In this document: in pieces, positions 16,777 to 25,093 of the stretch
Numbering within the stretch: the stretch's first letter is position 1
How the letters are laid out: every line of letters begins with the position of its first letter
Source of the DNA: Sphingomonas sp. GM_Shp_1
Lineage (GTDB): Bacteria; Pseudomonadota; Alphaproteobacteria; Sphingomonadales; Sphingomonadaceae
Length of the DNA: 64,000 nucleotides
Assembly: GCF_026540895.1 (NCBI RefSeq)
Contig: NZ_JALNUR010000019.1
Location: 1 to 64,000, forward strand
Reading direction: 5' to 3'
Made by a program: the position numbers and the translations under genes
The notes under the pieces: generated by a model
What the model was told of the DNA's origin: nothing
Seen by the model: only the letters and a program-made list of their open reading frames with translations
Database searches by the model: none

Positions 16777-17936
16777 TGCACCTCGACCGGCTGGACCTGG
16801 GGATAGGGCATCACCAGCGTCCCGTCCGGCGCGGCGGTGAAGGTGGTCTGGGTGGGGTAGGGGATGGAAATCCCCTCCGCCGCGAACCGCTTCATCAGCG
16901 TGACGAGCACCCGGTTGCGCAGGTCGTGCGCCGTCGCCCAGTCGTCGCCGGGCACATCGAATTGCAGCGCGAAGTCCAGGCTCGACGCGCCGAACGTCTC
17001 GAACCCGGCGCGCGCGACCTTGCCCCCTTCGCCCTCGACGATCTCGGTCAGCAGTTGCGGCACGCGCGCCAGCGTGTCGGGCGGGGTTTCATAGGCGACG
17101 CCGATCATGAACGACAGGCGGACATGGTCGCGCACCGTGGTGTTCTGGATTTCCTTGTCGAGCAACTGGCGATTGGAGATGATTCGCAACTCGCCGGTAA
17201 AAGCGCGGATGCGGGTGGATTTGAGACCGATCGACTCGATCACGCCGCTGGTGCTGTCGTAGGAAATCTTGTCCCCACGCCGGAACGGCCGGTCGAAGAT
17301 GATGGCGAGCGCCGCGAACAGGTCGCCGAAAATCCCCTGCGCCGCCAGACCGATGGCGATACCGCCGACGCCCAGACCCGCGACCAGGCCGGTGACGTTG
17401 ACGCCCAGATTGTCGAGCACCACGACCAGCGCGACCGCGAACAGTACCGCCGTCACCAGCAGCCGGATCAGTCCCATGGCGGAGAGCAGCGCCTCGCCCG
17501 AATAATGTTCGGACTGGGTGCGATGCTCGATCGTGCCCAGGATCAGTTCGCGGGCCCAGATCGCCGCCTGGAACGCGCTGGCGATGGTGAAGAAGAAGCT
17601 GATCGTCTTGGCGACTTCGCCCGGTGCGCCCGCATAGCCCGACACGAGTTGCGCGGCGAGCGTGACGATGAAGAACATGTTGGTCCGCGCGATCGCATGG
17701 CCCAGGATCACGCCCCAACCGCCTGCGAAACCCGGACGGCTGCAAAGCCTGTCGCCCAGCTTGCGTACCCAGAGTAGTGCCAGCACGATCAGGGCGCCGA
17801 AGCCGATGGCGATCAGCACCTTCAGCCAATAGACCTGGACCCAGTCATAGGTCGCGTTGACGATGCTTTCCACTTGATTGGGGATGCGTGAGCCGTCGAA
17901 GATCGGCGCCTTGGGCGAGGTATTGCTCGTCGCCAT
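16758..17936 (-). CDS. Mechanosensitive ion channel, MscS family
   Basis: 392 residues with an N-terminal transmembrane helix (~38-58), further helices to ~190, and the pore-lining Gly/Ala-rich TM3 with the MscS-type sequence LVAGLGVGGIAIGLAAQ (~residues 180-196) followed by FGDLFAALAIIFDRPFRRGDKI. The MscS beta and C-terminal alpha/beta domains follow (~200-370). It should open under membrane tension to release solutes on hypo-osmotic shock. The start at 17936 has CAGGAG seven bases upstream. The end overlaps the DUF2167 gene. Close upstream on the same strand is topoisomerase IB (24-bp gap), so the two may be co-transcribed. Confidence 0.9.
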   Translation of the reverse strand: MATSNTSPKAPIFDGSRIPNQVESIVNATYDWVQVYWLKVLIAIGFGALIVLALLWVRKLGDRLCSRPGFAGGWGVILGHAIARTNMFFIVTLAAQLVSGYAGAPGEVAKTISFFFTIASAFQAAIWARELILGTIEHRTQSEHYSGEALLSAMGLIRLLVTAVLFAVALVVVLDNLGVNVTGLVAGLGVGGIAIGLAAQGIFGDLFAALAIIFDRPFRRGDKISYDSTSGVIESIGLKSTRIRAFTGELRIISNRQLLDKEIQNTTVRDHVRLSFMIGVAYETPPDTLARVPQLLTEIVEGEGGKVARAGFETFGASSLDFALQFDVPGDDWATAHDLRNRVLVTLMKRFAAEGISIPYPTQTTFTAAPDGTLVMPYPQVQPVEVHHTAGG

Positions 17937-17960
17937 GGGGACTCCTGAATGGATGGGCGG

Positions 17961-18962
17961 TCAGGCCGCCTTGCTGGCCGGGGTTCCGGCTTCGAGAAAC
18001 GCGATCAGCCCGCATTCGACGCGGGACAGCCCGGCACGGGCACGCGGCAGGCGGAGGGCCTGGCGAAAATCGGCCTGCCCCTCCTTCACCAGCGCGATCA
18101 GCGAGGGGTGGACATAGGATTTGCGCGCGATGGCGGGGGTGTTGCCCAGCTTTTCGACCACCGGCTCCAGCATCGCCTTCAAGCTGAGGTCGGCCTCCGC
18201 CAATGCCAGAGCCTCGAACGCGGCGACGCTGGCCGCCCAGGTACGGAAATGCTTGGCGGTGAAGTCGCAACCGGTGGCTTCGCGGATATAGAGGTTCACG
18301 TCGGAGGAGGTGACCGGGTTCGCCTCGCCCTCCTCGTCCACCCAGGCGAACAGATGCTGCTCGTCCAGGTCCTGGCAGCGCTTGACGAAGCTGGCCAGCG
18401 ACCGGTCGGTCAGGGTCATGTCGCGCGTCTTGCCCGACTTGCCGCGATAGCGCAGCCGCAGGGTGGTGCCCTTCACCTGGCCGTGCCGTTTGCGCAGGGT
18501 CGTCGCGCCGAAACTCTTGTTGGTCGCGGCATAGGCCTCGTTCCCGACGCGGATATGCCCGTTGTCGAGCAGACGGACGACGGCGGCGACGGCGCGCTCC
18601 TTGCACAGGCCGCGCTTCTTCAGGTCCGCCTCGACGCGCTTGCGGAGCCGGGGCAGGGCATGGCCGAACGCGGCGCAGCGTTCGTACTTGGCGGCCTCCT
18701 GAGCCTCGCGGAAATCGGCGTGATAGCGATATTGCTTGCGGCGCTTCTCGTCCCAGCCGACCGCCTGGATATGGCCATTGGCGCGCGGACAGAACCAGGC
18801 ATCCTTATAGGCGGGGGGCAGGCCGATGCGGTTCAACCGGTCGATCTCGTCGCGGTCGGTGATCCGCTCGCCCTTCGGGCTCCAATAGGCCCAATGCCCA
18901 CGGACCTTGGTCCGGGTGATGCCGGGCTTGCTGTCATCGCAATAGACTAAACGGGTCGCCAT
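17961..18962 (-). CDS. DNA topoisomerase IB (poxvirus-like)
   Basis: 333 residues, typical of bacterial/poxviral TopIB. The N-terminal domain (~1-90, with WFCPRANGHIQAVGWDEKRRKQYRYH) is followed by the catalytic domain, with Arg/Lys residues in VRLLDNGHIRVGNEAYA and LRYRGKSGK, HFRTWAAS, and the nucleophile Tyr283 in ARKSYVHP. It relaxes supercoils through a 3'-phosphotyrosine intermediate without ATP. Start at 18962: GAGGGAG lies upstream, and the family N-terminus (MATRLVYCDDSKPGITR) begins here; the longer frame to 19676 is antisense to the DJ-1 gene. A GGAAC box on this strand (rc of 19008-19012), with CATT 16 bases on, may be an EcfG-type promoter. Confidence 0.93.
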   Translation of the reverse strand: MATRLVYCDDSKPGITRTKVRGHWAYWSPKGERITDRDEIDRLNRIGLPPAYKDAWFCPRANGHIQAVGWDEKRRKQYRYHADFREAQEAAKYERCAAFGHALPRLRKRVEADLKKRGLCKERAVAAVVRLLDNGHIRVGNEAYAATNKSFGATTLRKRHGQVKGTTLRLRYRGKSGKTRDMTLTDRSLASFVKRCQDLDEQHLFAWVDEEGEANPVTSSDVNLYIREATGCDFTAKHFRTWAASVAAFEALALAEADLSLKAMLEPVVEKLGNTPAIARKSYVHPSLIALVKEGQADFRQALRLPRARAGLSRVECGLIAFLEAGTPASKAA

Positions 18963-18991
18963 CGCACTCCCTCGGGTCACCTTTGCAAATG

Positions 18992-19037
18992 CGCTGCCGG
19001 TCGCTTCGTTCCGGAACGGCCGATGCGGTCGCGGGTT
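18992..19037. promoter_or_regulatory. Divergent EcfG-like promoter pair sharing GTTCCGGAAC
   Basis: The palindrome GTTCCGGAAC (19008-19017) puts a GGAAC -35 box on each strand. Plus: GGAAC-N16-GGTT (19013-19037), toward the DJ-1 gene. Minus: GGAAC-N16-CATT, toward topoisomerase IB. Both -10 boxes differ from CGTT by one base. The boxes are seen; the sigma-factor assignment is inferred. Confidence 0.4.
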
Positions 19038-19085
19038 CTGGAGAGGCCTTTCCCCCGAGGCGTTTCCCGACAGGAGTTCTTCATC

Positions 19086-19658
19086 ATGGCCGATCTTTCC
19101 CAGGCACGTGTCCTGATGCTCGCCGCCGACGGCTTCGAGACCGTCGAGCTGTTCAAGCCCCGCCAGGCGCTGGAGGAAGCGGGCGCGAAGGTCACGCTCG
19201 CTTCGCTCAAGTCCGATCCGATCCAGGGCATGGAAGGCGACATCAACAAGGCCGAGACCGCGACGCCCGACCTGACCGTCGACGAGGTCGACACCGACGA
19301 TTACGACGCGCTGGTCATCCCCGGCGGCACCTGCAACCCCGACAAGCTGCGCCTGAACGAGCGCGCGGTCGAGATCGTCACCGAGTTCATGGAGGACGAC
19401 AAGATCGTCGCCGCCATCTGCCATGGTCCCTGGCTGCTGGCGGAGGCGGACGTGATCGATGGCCGTCGCCTGACCAGCTTCCCCTCGATCCGCACCGACC
19501 TGTCCAATGCGGGCGCGGACGTGGTGGACGAGGAGGTCGTGGTCGACGGCAACCTCATCACCAGCCGCAAGCCCGACGACATCCCCGCCTTCAACCAGGC
19601 CATCCTGACCGCACTGGAAGAGGAACTGGCCGACGAGGAAGAAACAGAAGAGGCGTGA
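19086..19658 (+). CDS. DJ-1/PfpI family protein (type 1 glutamine amidotransferase-like)
   Basis: 190 residues with the PfpI/DJ-1 fold: VLMLAADGFETVEL (conserved Glu18), VIPGGTCNPDKL, and the nucleophile elbow AAICHGPWLL with Cys112 and its neighbouring His. Members are called intracellular proteases, protein/nucleotide deglycases or chaperones, and most are stress induced; the exact activity is debated. CAGGAG lies about ten bases before the ATG. A GGAAC-N16-GGTT box lies upstream, and topoisomerase IB is divergent. The C-terminus is unusually acidic (EEELADEEETEEA). A family A repeat follows the stop. Confidence 0.9.
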   Translation: MADLSQARVLMLAADGFETVELFKPRQALEEAGAKVTLASLKSDPIQGMEGDINKAETATPDLTVDEVDTDDYDALVIPGGTCNPDKLRLNERAVEIVTEFMEDDKIVAAICHGPWLLAEADVIDGRRLTSFPSIRTDLSNAGADVVDEEVVVDGNLITSRKPDDIPAFNQAILTALEEELADEEETEEA

Positions 19659-19668
19659 CACCCAAATC

Positions 19669-19800
19669 CTCCCCAAGCTCGCTTGGGGAGGGGGACCGCC
19701 GCGAAGCGGTGGTGGAGGGGCGCGACGGACCGTTCATCCCTCTACACCACGCCCTGCAAGCGCGGTCCCCCGCCCCATCGGAAATGGGGTGCATCCCGCG
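19669..19800. repeat. Family A intergenic inverted repeat, degenerate right half
   Basis: Left half: AATCCTCCCCAAGCTCGCTTGGGGAGG plus GGACCGCCGCGAAGCGGTGGTGGAGGGG. The right half is degenerate (GCGGTCCCCCGCCCCATCGGAAATGGGG). It lies in the gap between the DJ-1 gene and the beta-helix protein gene. Confidence 0.7.
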
Positions 19801-19879
19801 ACGGGACTCAGCCGGGCGTCGCATCGCTGCCCAAGGCGTGGCAGGATGCGGCGCCCGCTTGTTATTTCAGGATATATCG

Positions 19880-20806
19880 ATGCGCCTCGCTCCGCTGCTG
19901 CTGATCGGTCTGACCTCCGGCGTCGCCCTTGCGCAGGCAAGCGCGCACCCCTTCACGGTCGGCGGGCGCGGCTTTCCGACGCTGCAAGCAGCGATCGCGG
20001 CGATCGGCGATGGCGAGGGCACGATCCGCATCGCGCCGGGCACCTACCGCGAATGTGCGGTTCAGGGGGCGGGGCGAATCGCCTATGTCGCCGCCGAACC
20101 GGGCAAGGTGATCTTCACCCGAGTCGCCTGCGAAGGGAAAGCGGCGCTCGTGCTGCGCGGGCGTGGCGCGCAGATCGAGGGCATCGTCTTCAGCCATATC
20201 GAGGTCGGCGACGGCAATGGTGCGGGCATTCGGATCGAGAAGGGCCCGCTGACCGTCAGCAACGCGATGTTCCTTGACAGCCAGTCGGGGATCCTGTCCG
20301 CCGAGGACCCGAACGGCACCGTGATGGTCGATCATTCGACCTTCTCCGGACTGGGCAACGATCCCACCGGCAATGGCGCGCATGGCATTTATCTGGGCCG
20401 CTACAAGAGCTTGCGCGTCGTCGCCTGCCGGTTTGAGCGGGGGCAGGGCGGCCATTATGTCAAGACGCGCGCGCCTTATGTCGAGGTGCTCGACAGCAGT
20501 TTCGACGACAGCCACGGCCATTCGACCAATTACATGATCGACCTGTCCAACGGCGCGAAGGGGCGGATCGCGGGCAATGAGTTCGTGTTCGGCCGCGACA
20601 AGGACAATCACTCGACCCTGATCACCGTGGCGCCGGAGGGGGCGAAGAACGACTCGTCCGGCCTGGTGGTCGAGAACAACCGCGCGCGGCTGGCGCCCGG
20701 CGTGGATTTCAAGCCGGTCTTCGTCGGTAACTGGTCGGGCGAGCCACTGGTGATCCGGGGCAATATCCTGGGTGCCGGGATCACGCCCACGGCGCGGCGA
20801 TTCTAG
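19880..20806 (+). CDS. Secreted right-handed parallel beta-helix protein (pectate-lyase-like fold)
   Basis: 308 residues with a signal peptide (MRLAPLLLIGLTSGVALAQA, cleavage ~20). The rest is a series of short beta-strand turns with N/S/G-rich corners (TVGGRGFPTLQAAI, FSHIEVGDGNGAGIRIEKG, MVDHSTFSGLGND, EVLDSSFDDSHGHSTNYMIDLSNG). This is the pattern of PbH1-repeat proteins such as polysaccharide lyases and C5-epimerases. I see no confident catalytic set, so the substrate is unknown. The start at 19880 follows AGGATAT. The neighbouring exosortase-A glycan genes make a role in surface polysaccharide possible, but this is only proximity. Confidence 0.8.
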   Translation: MRLAPLLLIGLTSGVALAQASAHPFTVGGRGFPTLQAAIAAIGDGEGTIRIAPGTYRECAVQGAGRIAYVAAEPGKVIFTRVACEGKAALVLRGRGAQIEGIVFSHIEVGDGNGAGIRIEKGPLTVSNAMFLDSQSGILSAEDPNGTVMVDHSTFSGLGNDPTGNGAHGIYLGRYKSLRVVACRFERGQGGHYVKTRAPYVEVLDSSFDDSHGHSTNYMIDLSNGAKGRIAGNEFVFGRDKDNHSTLITVAPEGAKNDSSGLVVENNRARLAPGVDFKPVFVGNWSGEPLVIRGNILGAGITPTARRF

Positions 20807-20824
20807 GGCGGATCGACATTCACT

Positions 20825-20969
20825 CTATTCCTCCCCTGCAAGGGGAGGGGGACCATGCGAAGCATGGTGGAGGGGTGTAGCCAGCCGTGAGCTTGGCCAA
20901 CCTCGCCAACGGGGACACCCCTCCGTCAGGGCTTCGCCCTGGCATCTCCCCTTACAGGGGAGGAATAGT
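20825..20969. repeat. Family A intergenic inverted repeat between convergent genes
   Basis: Left half: TATTCCTCCCCTGCAAGGGGAGG with GGACCATGCGAAGCATGGTGGAGGGG. Right half: CCCCTCCGTCAGGGCTTCGCCCTGG with TCTCCCCTTACAGGGGAGGAATA. It lies between the convergent beta-helix and O-ligase genes. The final codons and stop of the O-ligase (20952) are inside the right hairpin. Confidence 0.78.
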
Positions 20970-22322
20970 GCTGGGCCTGAGGGGGCGGTTGCCGGGCATC
21001 GCCTTCTGCCGTCCCTCGCGGGTGCGTCGCGCCAGATAGGTGTCGAGGCCGATCTGCGCCGCCATCAGCTGATAGAGGAAGGGATTGAACGCGATCCCGA
21101 CGAACGCCCCGCCCAGCAGGTAGATCAGGTGCGCATGCTGGAGCGCGCCCGCCAGTTGCCCGCCCCAGTGCAGCGGATCGTCCGCCTTTCGATAGCGACG
21201 GCGCAGCGACTCCATCCGCAACAGCCCGGCGATATTGATGCCCAACCACAGGAACAGGCCCGGCCAACCCTGCTCGCCCAGCATTTCGAAATAGCTGGAG
21301 TGATAGGCGCGGGCACGGTCGGTGGTGACCTTCTGCTCCACCTTGCTGTCATGCGCCGATCCCCGGACGGTCGTGATGTCGTAGCGCAGGCTGTTCTGGA
21401 GATAGGCGTTGAACCCGCCGCCGAACGGATTGGAGCTGACATAGTCGAGCGTCCATTTCCACACCGCCAGCCGGGTCGAGGCGGACTCGTCCCCCTGATA
21501 GGTGCGGATGGTGTTCATCCGTTCGGTATAGGAGGCGGGGAGCAGCGGCACGACCGCCATCCCCGCCACCGCCAGCGCGCCGATATAGAGCAGGCGGCGC
21601 TTCACATCGCGCAGCATCAGGACCGCCAGCAGGCCGATGCACAGCAACCCCGTCCGTGCCGAGGTGCCGACCGGGATCAGCAGACAGGCGAAGATCAGCC
21701 CCAGGCCGAACGCCCGCACCCGCCAGTCGGGCGGGAAGATGGTGCCATGCTTCATCAGCCACAGGATGACCGGAATGGCCGCCACCGCGACCGCCGAGAT
21801 GATGCTGCCCTCGTACAGCCCGGTATTGTTGTTCACCATCAGGTTCAGCTCGCCATAGCCGCCCCCGGAGAACAGCGTCTTGATCCCCCCGACGATGACG
21901 ATCGAGGAGAGCGACAGGATCATGAACAGCAGCAGCGCCTCGACCCGCAATCGCGTTCGCAGGGTCAGCGGCAGGAAGACGGCGAAGGCCAACGCCTTCC
22001 ACACCCAGTCCCATTTGTCCTTGGCCTCGACCGGGAAGTCCGCGCCGAAATAGGTGGTGATCGCGCAATAGATCAGCAGCAGCAGGATCGCCCCCTGCCG
22101 CGCGGTGAAGCGGCTGTCGCGCTTGTCGTCCGCCAGCGCCCATCCCCCCAGCGCGGCGACCACCGCGATCAGCGAGATCGGCACCGTGTTCAGCAGATAA
22201 TAGGTCAGCCGCTGGGGCGAGACGATATCGATATAGATATAGGCCAGCACCATCAGGAACGGCCGTCGCAGCCCCATGGCGAACAGGCTGAAAAGAAATC
22301 CGATCAGGAACAGGTCACGCAT
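20952..22322 (-). CDS. Putative O-glycosylation ligase, exosortase A system-associated
   Basis: 456 residues, polytopic (about ten transmembrane helices), with the Wzy/WaaL-type periplasmic loop in the C-terminal half (~265-350, RTYQGDESASTRLAVWKW...). The N-terminus (MRDLFLIGFLFS, IYIDIVSPQRLTYYL) matches what I know of TIGR03097, the O-antigen-ligase-like family that accompanies exosortase A. It should transfer an undecaprenol-linked polysaccharide, or polymerise EPS, at the periplasmic face. Its ATG overlaps the stop of a 50-residue ORF by eight bases (ATGCGTGA), implying translational coupling. The divergent neighbour is the exosortase-A-associated glycosyltransferase. The last residues (PSTIPPL) are encoded by a family A repeat. 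Confidence 0.87.
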   Translation of the reverse strand: MRDLFLIGFLFSLFAMGLRRPFLMVLAYIYIDIVSPQRLTYYLLNTVPISLIAVVAALGGWALADDKRDSRFTARQGAILLLLIYCAITTYFGADFPVEAKDKWDWVWKALAFAVFLPLTLRTRLRVEALLLFMILSLSSIVIVGGIKTLFSGGGYGELNLMVNNNTGLYEGSIISAVAVAAIPVILWLMKHGTIFPPDWRVRAFGLGLIFACLLIPVGTSARTGLLCIGLLAVLMLRDVKRRLLYIGALAVAGMAVVPLLPASYTERMNTIRTYQGDESASTRLAVWKWTLDYVSSNPFGGGFNAYLQNSLRYDITTVRGSAHDSKVEQKVTTDRARAYHSSYFEMLGEQGWPGLFLWLGINIAGLLRMESLRRRYRKADDPLHWGGQLAGALQHAHLIYLLGGAFVGIAFNPFLYQLMAAQIGLDTYLARRTREGRQKAMPGNRPLRPSTIPPL

Positions 22323-22467
22323 CGGGGCGTCGCCCCTGGGTGCGGAGCCGATCGGCCCGGGAAGGGCGCTCCTCCCCCTCCTGGTCCAGATCGCGTCGGC
22401 CGAGCAGCCGCCATGCCGCGATCAGCATCAGGCCATGGGTGAGCAAAAGGGCAAAACTGTCGATCAT
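22315..22467 (-). CDS. Small (50-residue) membrane protein ORF upstream of the O-ligase
   Basis: Encodes MIDSFALLLTHGLMLIAAWR followed by a strongly charged tail (LLGRRDLDQEGEERPSRADRLRTQGRRPDA). One hydrophobic segment covers residues ~4-20. AAGAAGGGCG lies just before the ATG. The stop overlaps the O-ligase start (8-bp overlap), the arrangement of a coupled pair, and the divergent promoter region lies directly upstream. I do not recognise a family. The charged C-terminal half is predicted cytoplasmic. Confidence 0.6.
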   Translation of the reverse strand: MIDSFALLLTHGLMLIAAWRLLGRRDLDQEGEERPSRADRLRTQGRRPDA

Positions 22468-22563
22468 CGCCCTTCTTTCCGTCCCAAAGCCGTCAACGTC
22501 CCCAGACGCTTATAAGCCGGCGGTTGACGCGGCGTTAAGGGGTGGCATGACAGGCACAACGTC
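22468..22563. promoter_or_regulatory. Divergent promoter region of the exosortase-A-associated genes
   Basis: A 96-bp gap between two divergent starts must hold both promoters. I see no consensus box; the sequence around GACGCTTATAAGCC (~22504-22517) is the most AT-rich and may be a -10 region. The plus-strand start at 22564 lacks a clear Shine-Dalgarno. Confidence 0.35.
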
Positions 22564-23787
22564 ATGCGTATCCTGCATATTCTCGATCATGGCCTGCCGC
22601 TGCAAAGCGGGTACAGCTTTCGCACCCGCGCGATCCTGAAGGCCCAGGAGGCGGCGGGGATGACCGTCGCCGCCGTCACCGGGTCGCGTCAGGGGGCGGG
22701 GAAGGGCGGTGTCGAGACGGTCGACGGCCTGACCTTCCATCGCACGCCGGTCCAGGGCGGCGGCGCGGGGCGACGCGGTGTGATCGGCGAGGGGGCCGGG
22801 CTGGCGGCGCAGGTCCGCGCGATCGATGCGGCGGTGAAGGCGTTTCGCCCCGACATCCTCCATGCCCATTCCCCGGTCCTCGACGCGCTGGCCGGATGGG
22901 CGGTGGCGCGGCGGCGCGGCCTCCCGCTGCTCTATGAGATTCGCGCCTTTTGGGAGGATGCGGCGGTCGGCAACGGCACCGGGGTGGAGGGGAGCGCGCG
23001 CTACCGCGTCACCCGCGCCGTGGAAAGCTGGGCCTGCGCCCGCGCCGATGCGGTGGCGGTGATCTGCGAGGGGCTTCGCGGCGACCTGATCGCGCGGGGA
23101 GTCGGGGCGGACAAGATCATCGTCTCGCCCAACGGCGTCGACCTGACCCTGTTCGGCCAGCCGGTGCCGCGCGACGCAGCGCTGGCGGCGGAATGGGGGC
23201 TGGAGGGGGCCGAGGTGATCGGCTTCATCGGCAGCTTCTATGATTATGAAGGGCTGGACGACCTGATCGCCGCCATGCCGCGCCTGGTCGCGGCACGGCC
23301 CAAGGCACGACTGTTGCTGGTCGGCGGCGGCCCGATGGAGGCGGCGTTGCGCGCACAGGCGGAAGCCTCGCCGGTGGCCGACGCGATCCGCTTCGTCGGC
23401 CGCGTGCCGCATCAGGAGGTCGAGCGCTATTACGGCCTGGTCGATGTGCTCGCCTATCCGCGCAAGAAGATGCGGCTGACCGATCTGGTCACCCCGCTCA
23501 AGCCGCTGGAGGCGATGGCGCAGGGGCGACTCGTGGCGGCATCGGATGTCGGCGGCCATCGCGAGCTGATCCGCGACGGGGTGACGGGCACGCTGTTCCC
23601 GCCCGACGACCCGGCGGCGCTGGCCGATGCGCTGGCGGATCTGCTGGCGGACCGCGCGATCTGGGACGCCCGGCGGGCGGCGGGGCGGGTATTTGTCGAG
23701 AAGGAACGCGATTGGGCGTCGAATATTCGCCGTTACGAACCTGTTTACCAGCGGCTATTACACAGGGCGTCGACGAACAGCCTATGA
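22564..23787 (+). CDS. Glycosyltransferase, exosortase A system-associated (GT4 type)
   Basis: 407 residues, GT-B fold. The N-terminus MRILHILDHGLPLQSGYSFR is the signature opening of the PEP-CTERM/exosortase-A-associated glycosyltransferase family (TIGR04063). The C-terminal domain has the GT4 features: VSPNGVDLTLFG, GFIGSFYDYEGLDDLI, LLVGGGPME and the EX7E-like segment KPLEAMAQGRLVAASDVGGHRELI. It should add a sugar to a lipid-linked EPS intermediate at the cytoplasmic face. Its stop overlaps the next gene by four bases (ATGA). Exosortase A itself and the other EPS genes are not in this window. Confidence 0.88.
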   Translation: MRILHILDHGLPLQSGYSFRTRAILKAQEAAGMTVAAVTGSRQGAGKGGVETVDGLTFHRTPVQGGGAGRRGVIGEGAGLAAQVRAIDAAVKAFRPDILHAHSPVLDALAGWAVARRRGLPLLYEIRAFWEDAAVGNGTGVEGSARYRVTRAVESWACARADAVAVICEGLRGDLIARGVGADKIIVSPNGVDLTLFGQPVPRDAALAAEWGLEGAEVIGFIGSFYDYEGLDDLIAAMPRLVAARPKARLLLVGGGPMEAALRAQAEASPVADAIRFVGRVPHQEVERYYGLVDVLAYPRKKMRLTDLVTPLKPLEAMAQGRLVAASDVGGHRELIRDGVTGTLFPPDDPAALADALADLLADRAIWDARRAAGRVFVEKERDWASNIRRYEPVYQRLLHRASTNSL

Positions 23788-24482
23788 CCTTCACCGCCAC
23801 GCCCTCTCCCTATCGCTTCGCCCCCGCCCTGATCGGTGGGGCCGTCGGTGTGTTCCTCGCCCTTCTGGTGCTGATCGCGCCGGGCTGGCGGCTGGAGATG
23901 CTGGTCGCGCAACTGGGGCTGGCCGACCTCGTTTCCGCCGCGCAGCCGCCGCTGGGGACAAAGGCCCGGTTGCTGCTGGCCGGTTTCGCCGGGATCGGCG
24001 GCGGTGCGGTGGTCTGGGCGATCGCCTATCTGCTCTGGGGGCCGGGCGGGCTGCTGGCGCGCAAGGCCCCGGTCGAGCGCGAGGATGACGAGGATTATGT
24101 GCCCTCGGTCCGCCGTTCCGACCGGCATCCCGACGCACCGCCGCGCCGCCCGCTCCATGCCGCCGAACTGGGGGCACCGCCGCCCCCGGTGGAGGACGAG
24201 GTGATCGAGCGAACGCTGCCCGCCGATCTCGACCAGCCGCTGGCCGCCTATGATCCCGATGCCATCCTGACGACGCCGCGCGAACCGGTCCGCCCCTTCG
24301 CGCCGCTGGACGCGGAGCCGTCCGGACCCGAACCCATGCCGATCCCGCCGATGCGCGAGCCCGAGGCCGTCGACCAGGGCGCCGCCCTGCCGCGTCCCGA
24401 CCGGGCGGAGGAGTCGATCGAGGCGATGCTCGAACGGCTGGAGCGCGAGACCGCGCTGCGAAAGTCGCAACGCCCGCATTGA
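23784..24482 (+). CDS. Uncharacterised two-TM protein with long proline-rich cytoplasmic tail
   Basis: 232 residues: two transmembrane helices (~15-33 and ~62-84), then a ~145-residue Pro/Glu/Asp-rich, probably disordered tail, ending in a charged amphipathic helix (AEESIEAMLERLERETALRK). Its ATG overlaps the stop of the glycosyltransferase (ATGA), so the two are co-translated, which suggests a role in the same envelope process. I recognise no named family. The tail resembles a scaffold or adaptor segment. The in-frame start further upstream (23712) is rejected because it lies inside the previous gene. Confidence 0.8.
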   Translation: MTFTATPSPYRFAPALIGGAVGVFLALLVLIAPGWRLEMLVAQLGLADLVSAAQPPLGTKARLLLAGFAGIGGGAVVWAIAYLLWGPGGLLARKAPVEREDDEDYVPSVRRSDRHPDAPPRRPLHAAELGAPPPPVEDEVIERTLPADLDQPLAAYDPDAILTTPREPVRPFAPLDAEPSGPEPMPIPPMREPEAVDQGAALPRPDRAEESIEAMLERLERETALRKSQRPH

Positions 24483-24575
24483 GCCGGGCCGTCCCGCAAG
24501 GCTATGATCCCCGTGCCCGTCGGAATGACGGGGCTGACCCGGCGGGCATCGCCGTGGCAAGCCGTGGGAGAGATC

Positions 24576-25088
24576 ATGTTGCGAGCCATCATTCCGCTGG
24601 GCGTGGGCATCGCGCTGTTGTCCGGTTCCGCCGCGACGGCCAAATCGACCCAAAGCTATAGCTGGGGCAAACCCGGATCGTCGCGCGAACTGTTCGACCG
24701 CGGCAGCCGCGAATGCATGCTGAAGGCGGCGCGGCGGGATGTGGCGGGGGACGATGAGGCCAAGAAATATGTTCGCGGCTTCGAGGTGCTCGAACGCGAG
24801 AACAACATGCCGGCGGTGGGAAACGACACCATATTCGACAAGAGTGAGCGGCAGGTCATGCTGCGGCGCATGTACCGCCCCGACCAGCATGTCGATGCGT
24901 TGCAGGCCCAGCTTCAGGACGAGGTGAATGGCTGTCTGATCCGGTCGGGCTATACCCGCTTCGCGCTGACCAGGGAGCAGGAACGCATTCTCAAACGACT
25001 CCGTCCGGGATCGGAGGAGCGAAAGACCTATCTCTATACTCTCGGCAGCGACGCCCGGATCGTCGAGGCGCAGAAGGTCGCCGACTGA
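24576..25088 (+). CDS. Exported protein of unknown function
   Basis: 170 residues with a signal peptide (MLRAIIPLGVGIALLSGSAATA, cleavage ~22). The mature part has charged helical segments and two cysteines (SRECMLKAARR, NGCLIRSGYTRF) that could form a disulfide. GTGGGAGAG lies before the ATG at 24576. It follows the proline-rich-tail gene by about 90 bp and ends just before a family A repeat. Similar short secreted sphingomonad proteins with a paired 'CM.. / GC..GY' pattern exist, but I cannot name a family. Confidence 0.75.
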   Translation: MLRAIIPLGVGIALLSGSAATAKSTQSYSWGKPGSSRELFDRGSRECMLKAARRDVAGDDEAKKYVRGFEVLERENNMPAVGNDTIFDKSERQVMLRRMYRPDQHVDALQAQLQDEVNGCLIRSGYTRFALTREQERILKRLRPGSEERKTYLYTLGSDARIVEAQKVAD

Positions 25089-25093
25089 CCCAG

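Noticed and set aside
18963..19676. N-terminal extension of topoisomerase IB
   Set aside because: Antisense to the DJ-1 gene; the family N-terminus and Shine-Dalgarno are at 18962.
24504..24575. Earlier start of the exported 170-residue protein
   Set aside because: It would bury the clear signal peptide behind 24 extra residues; the GGGAG-spaced ATG at 24576 is better.
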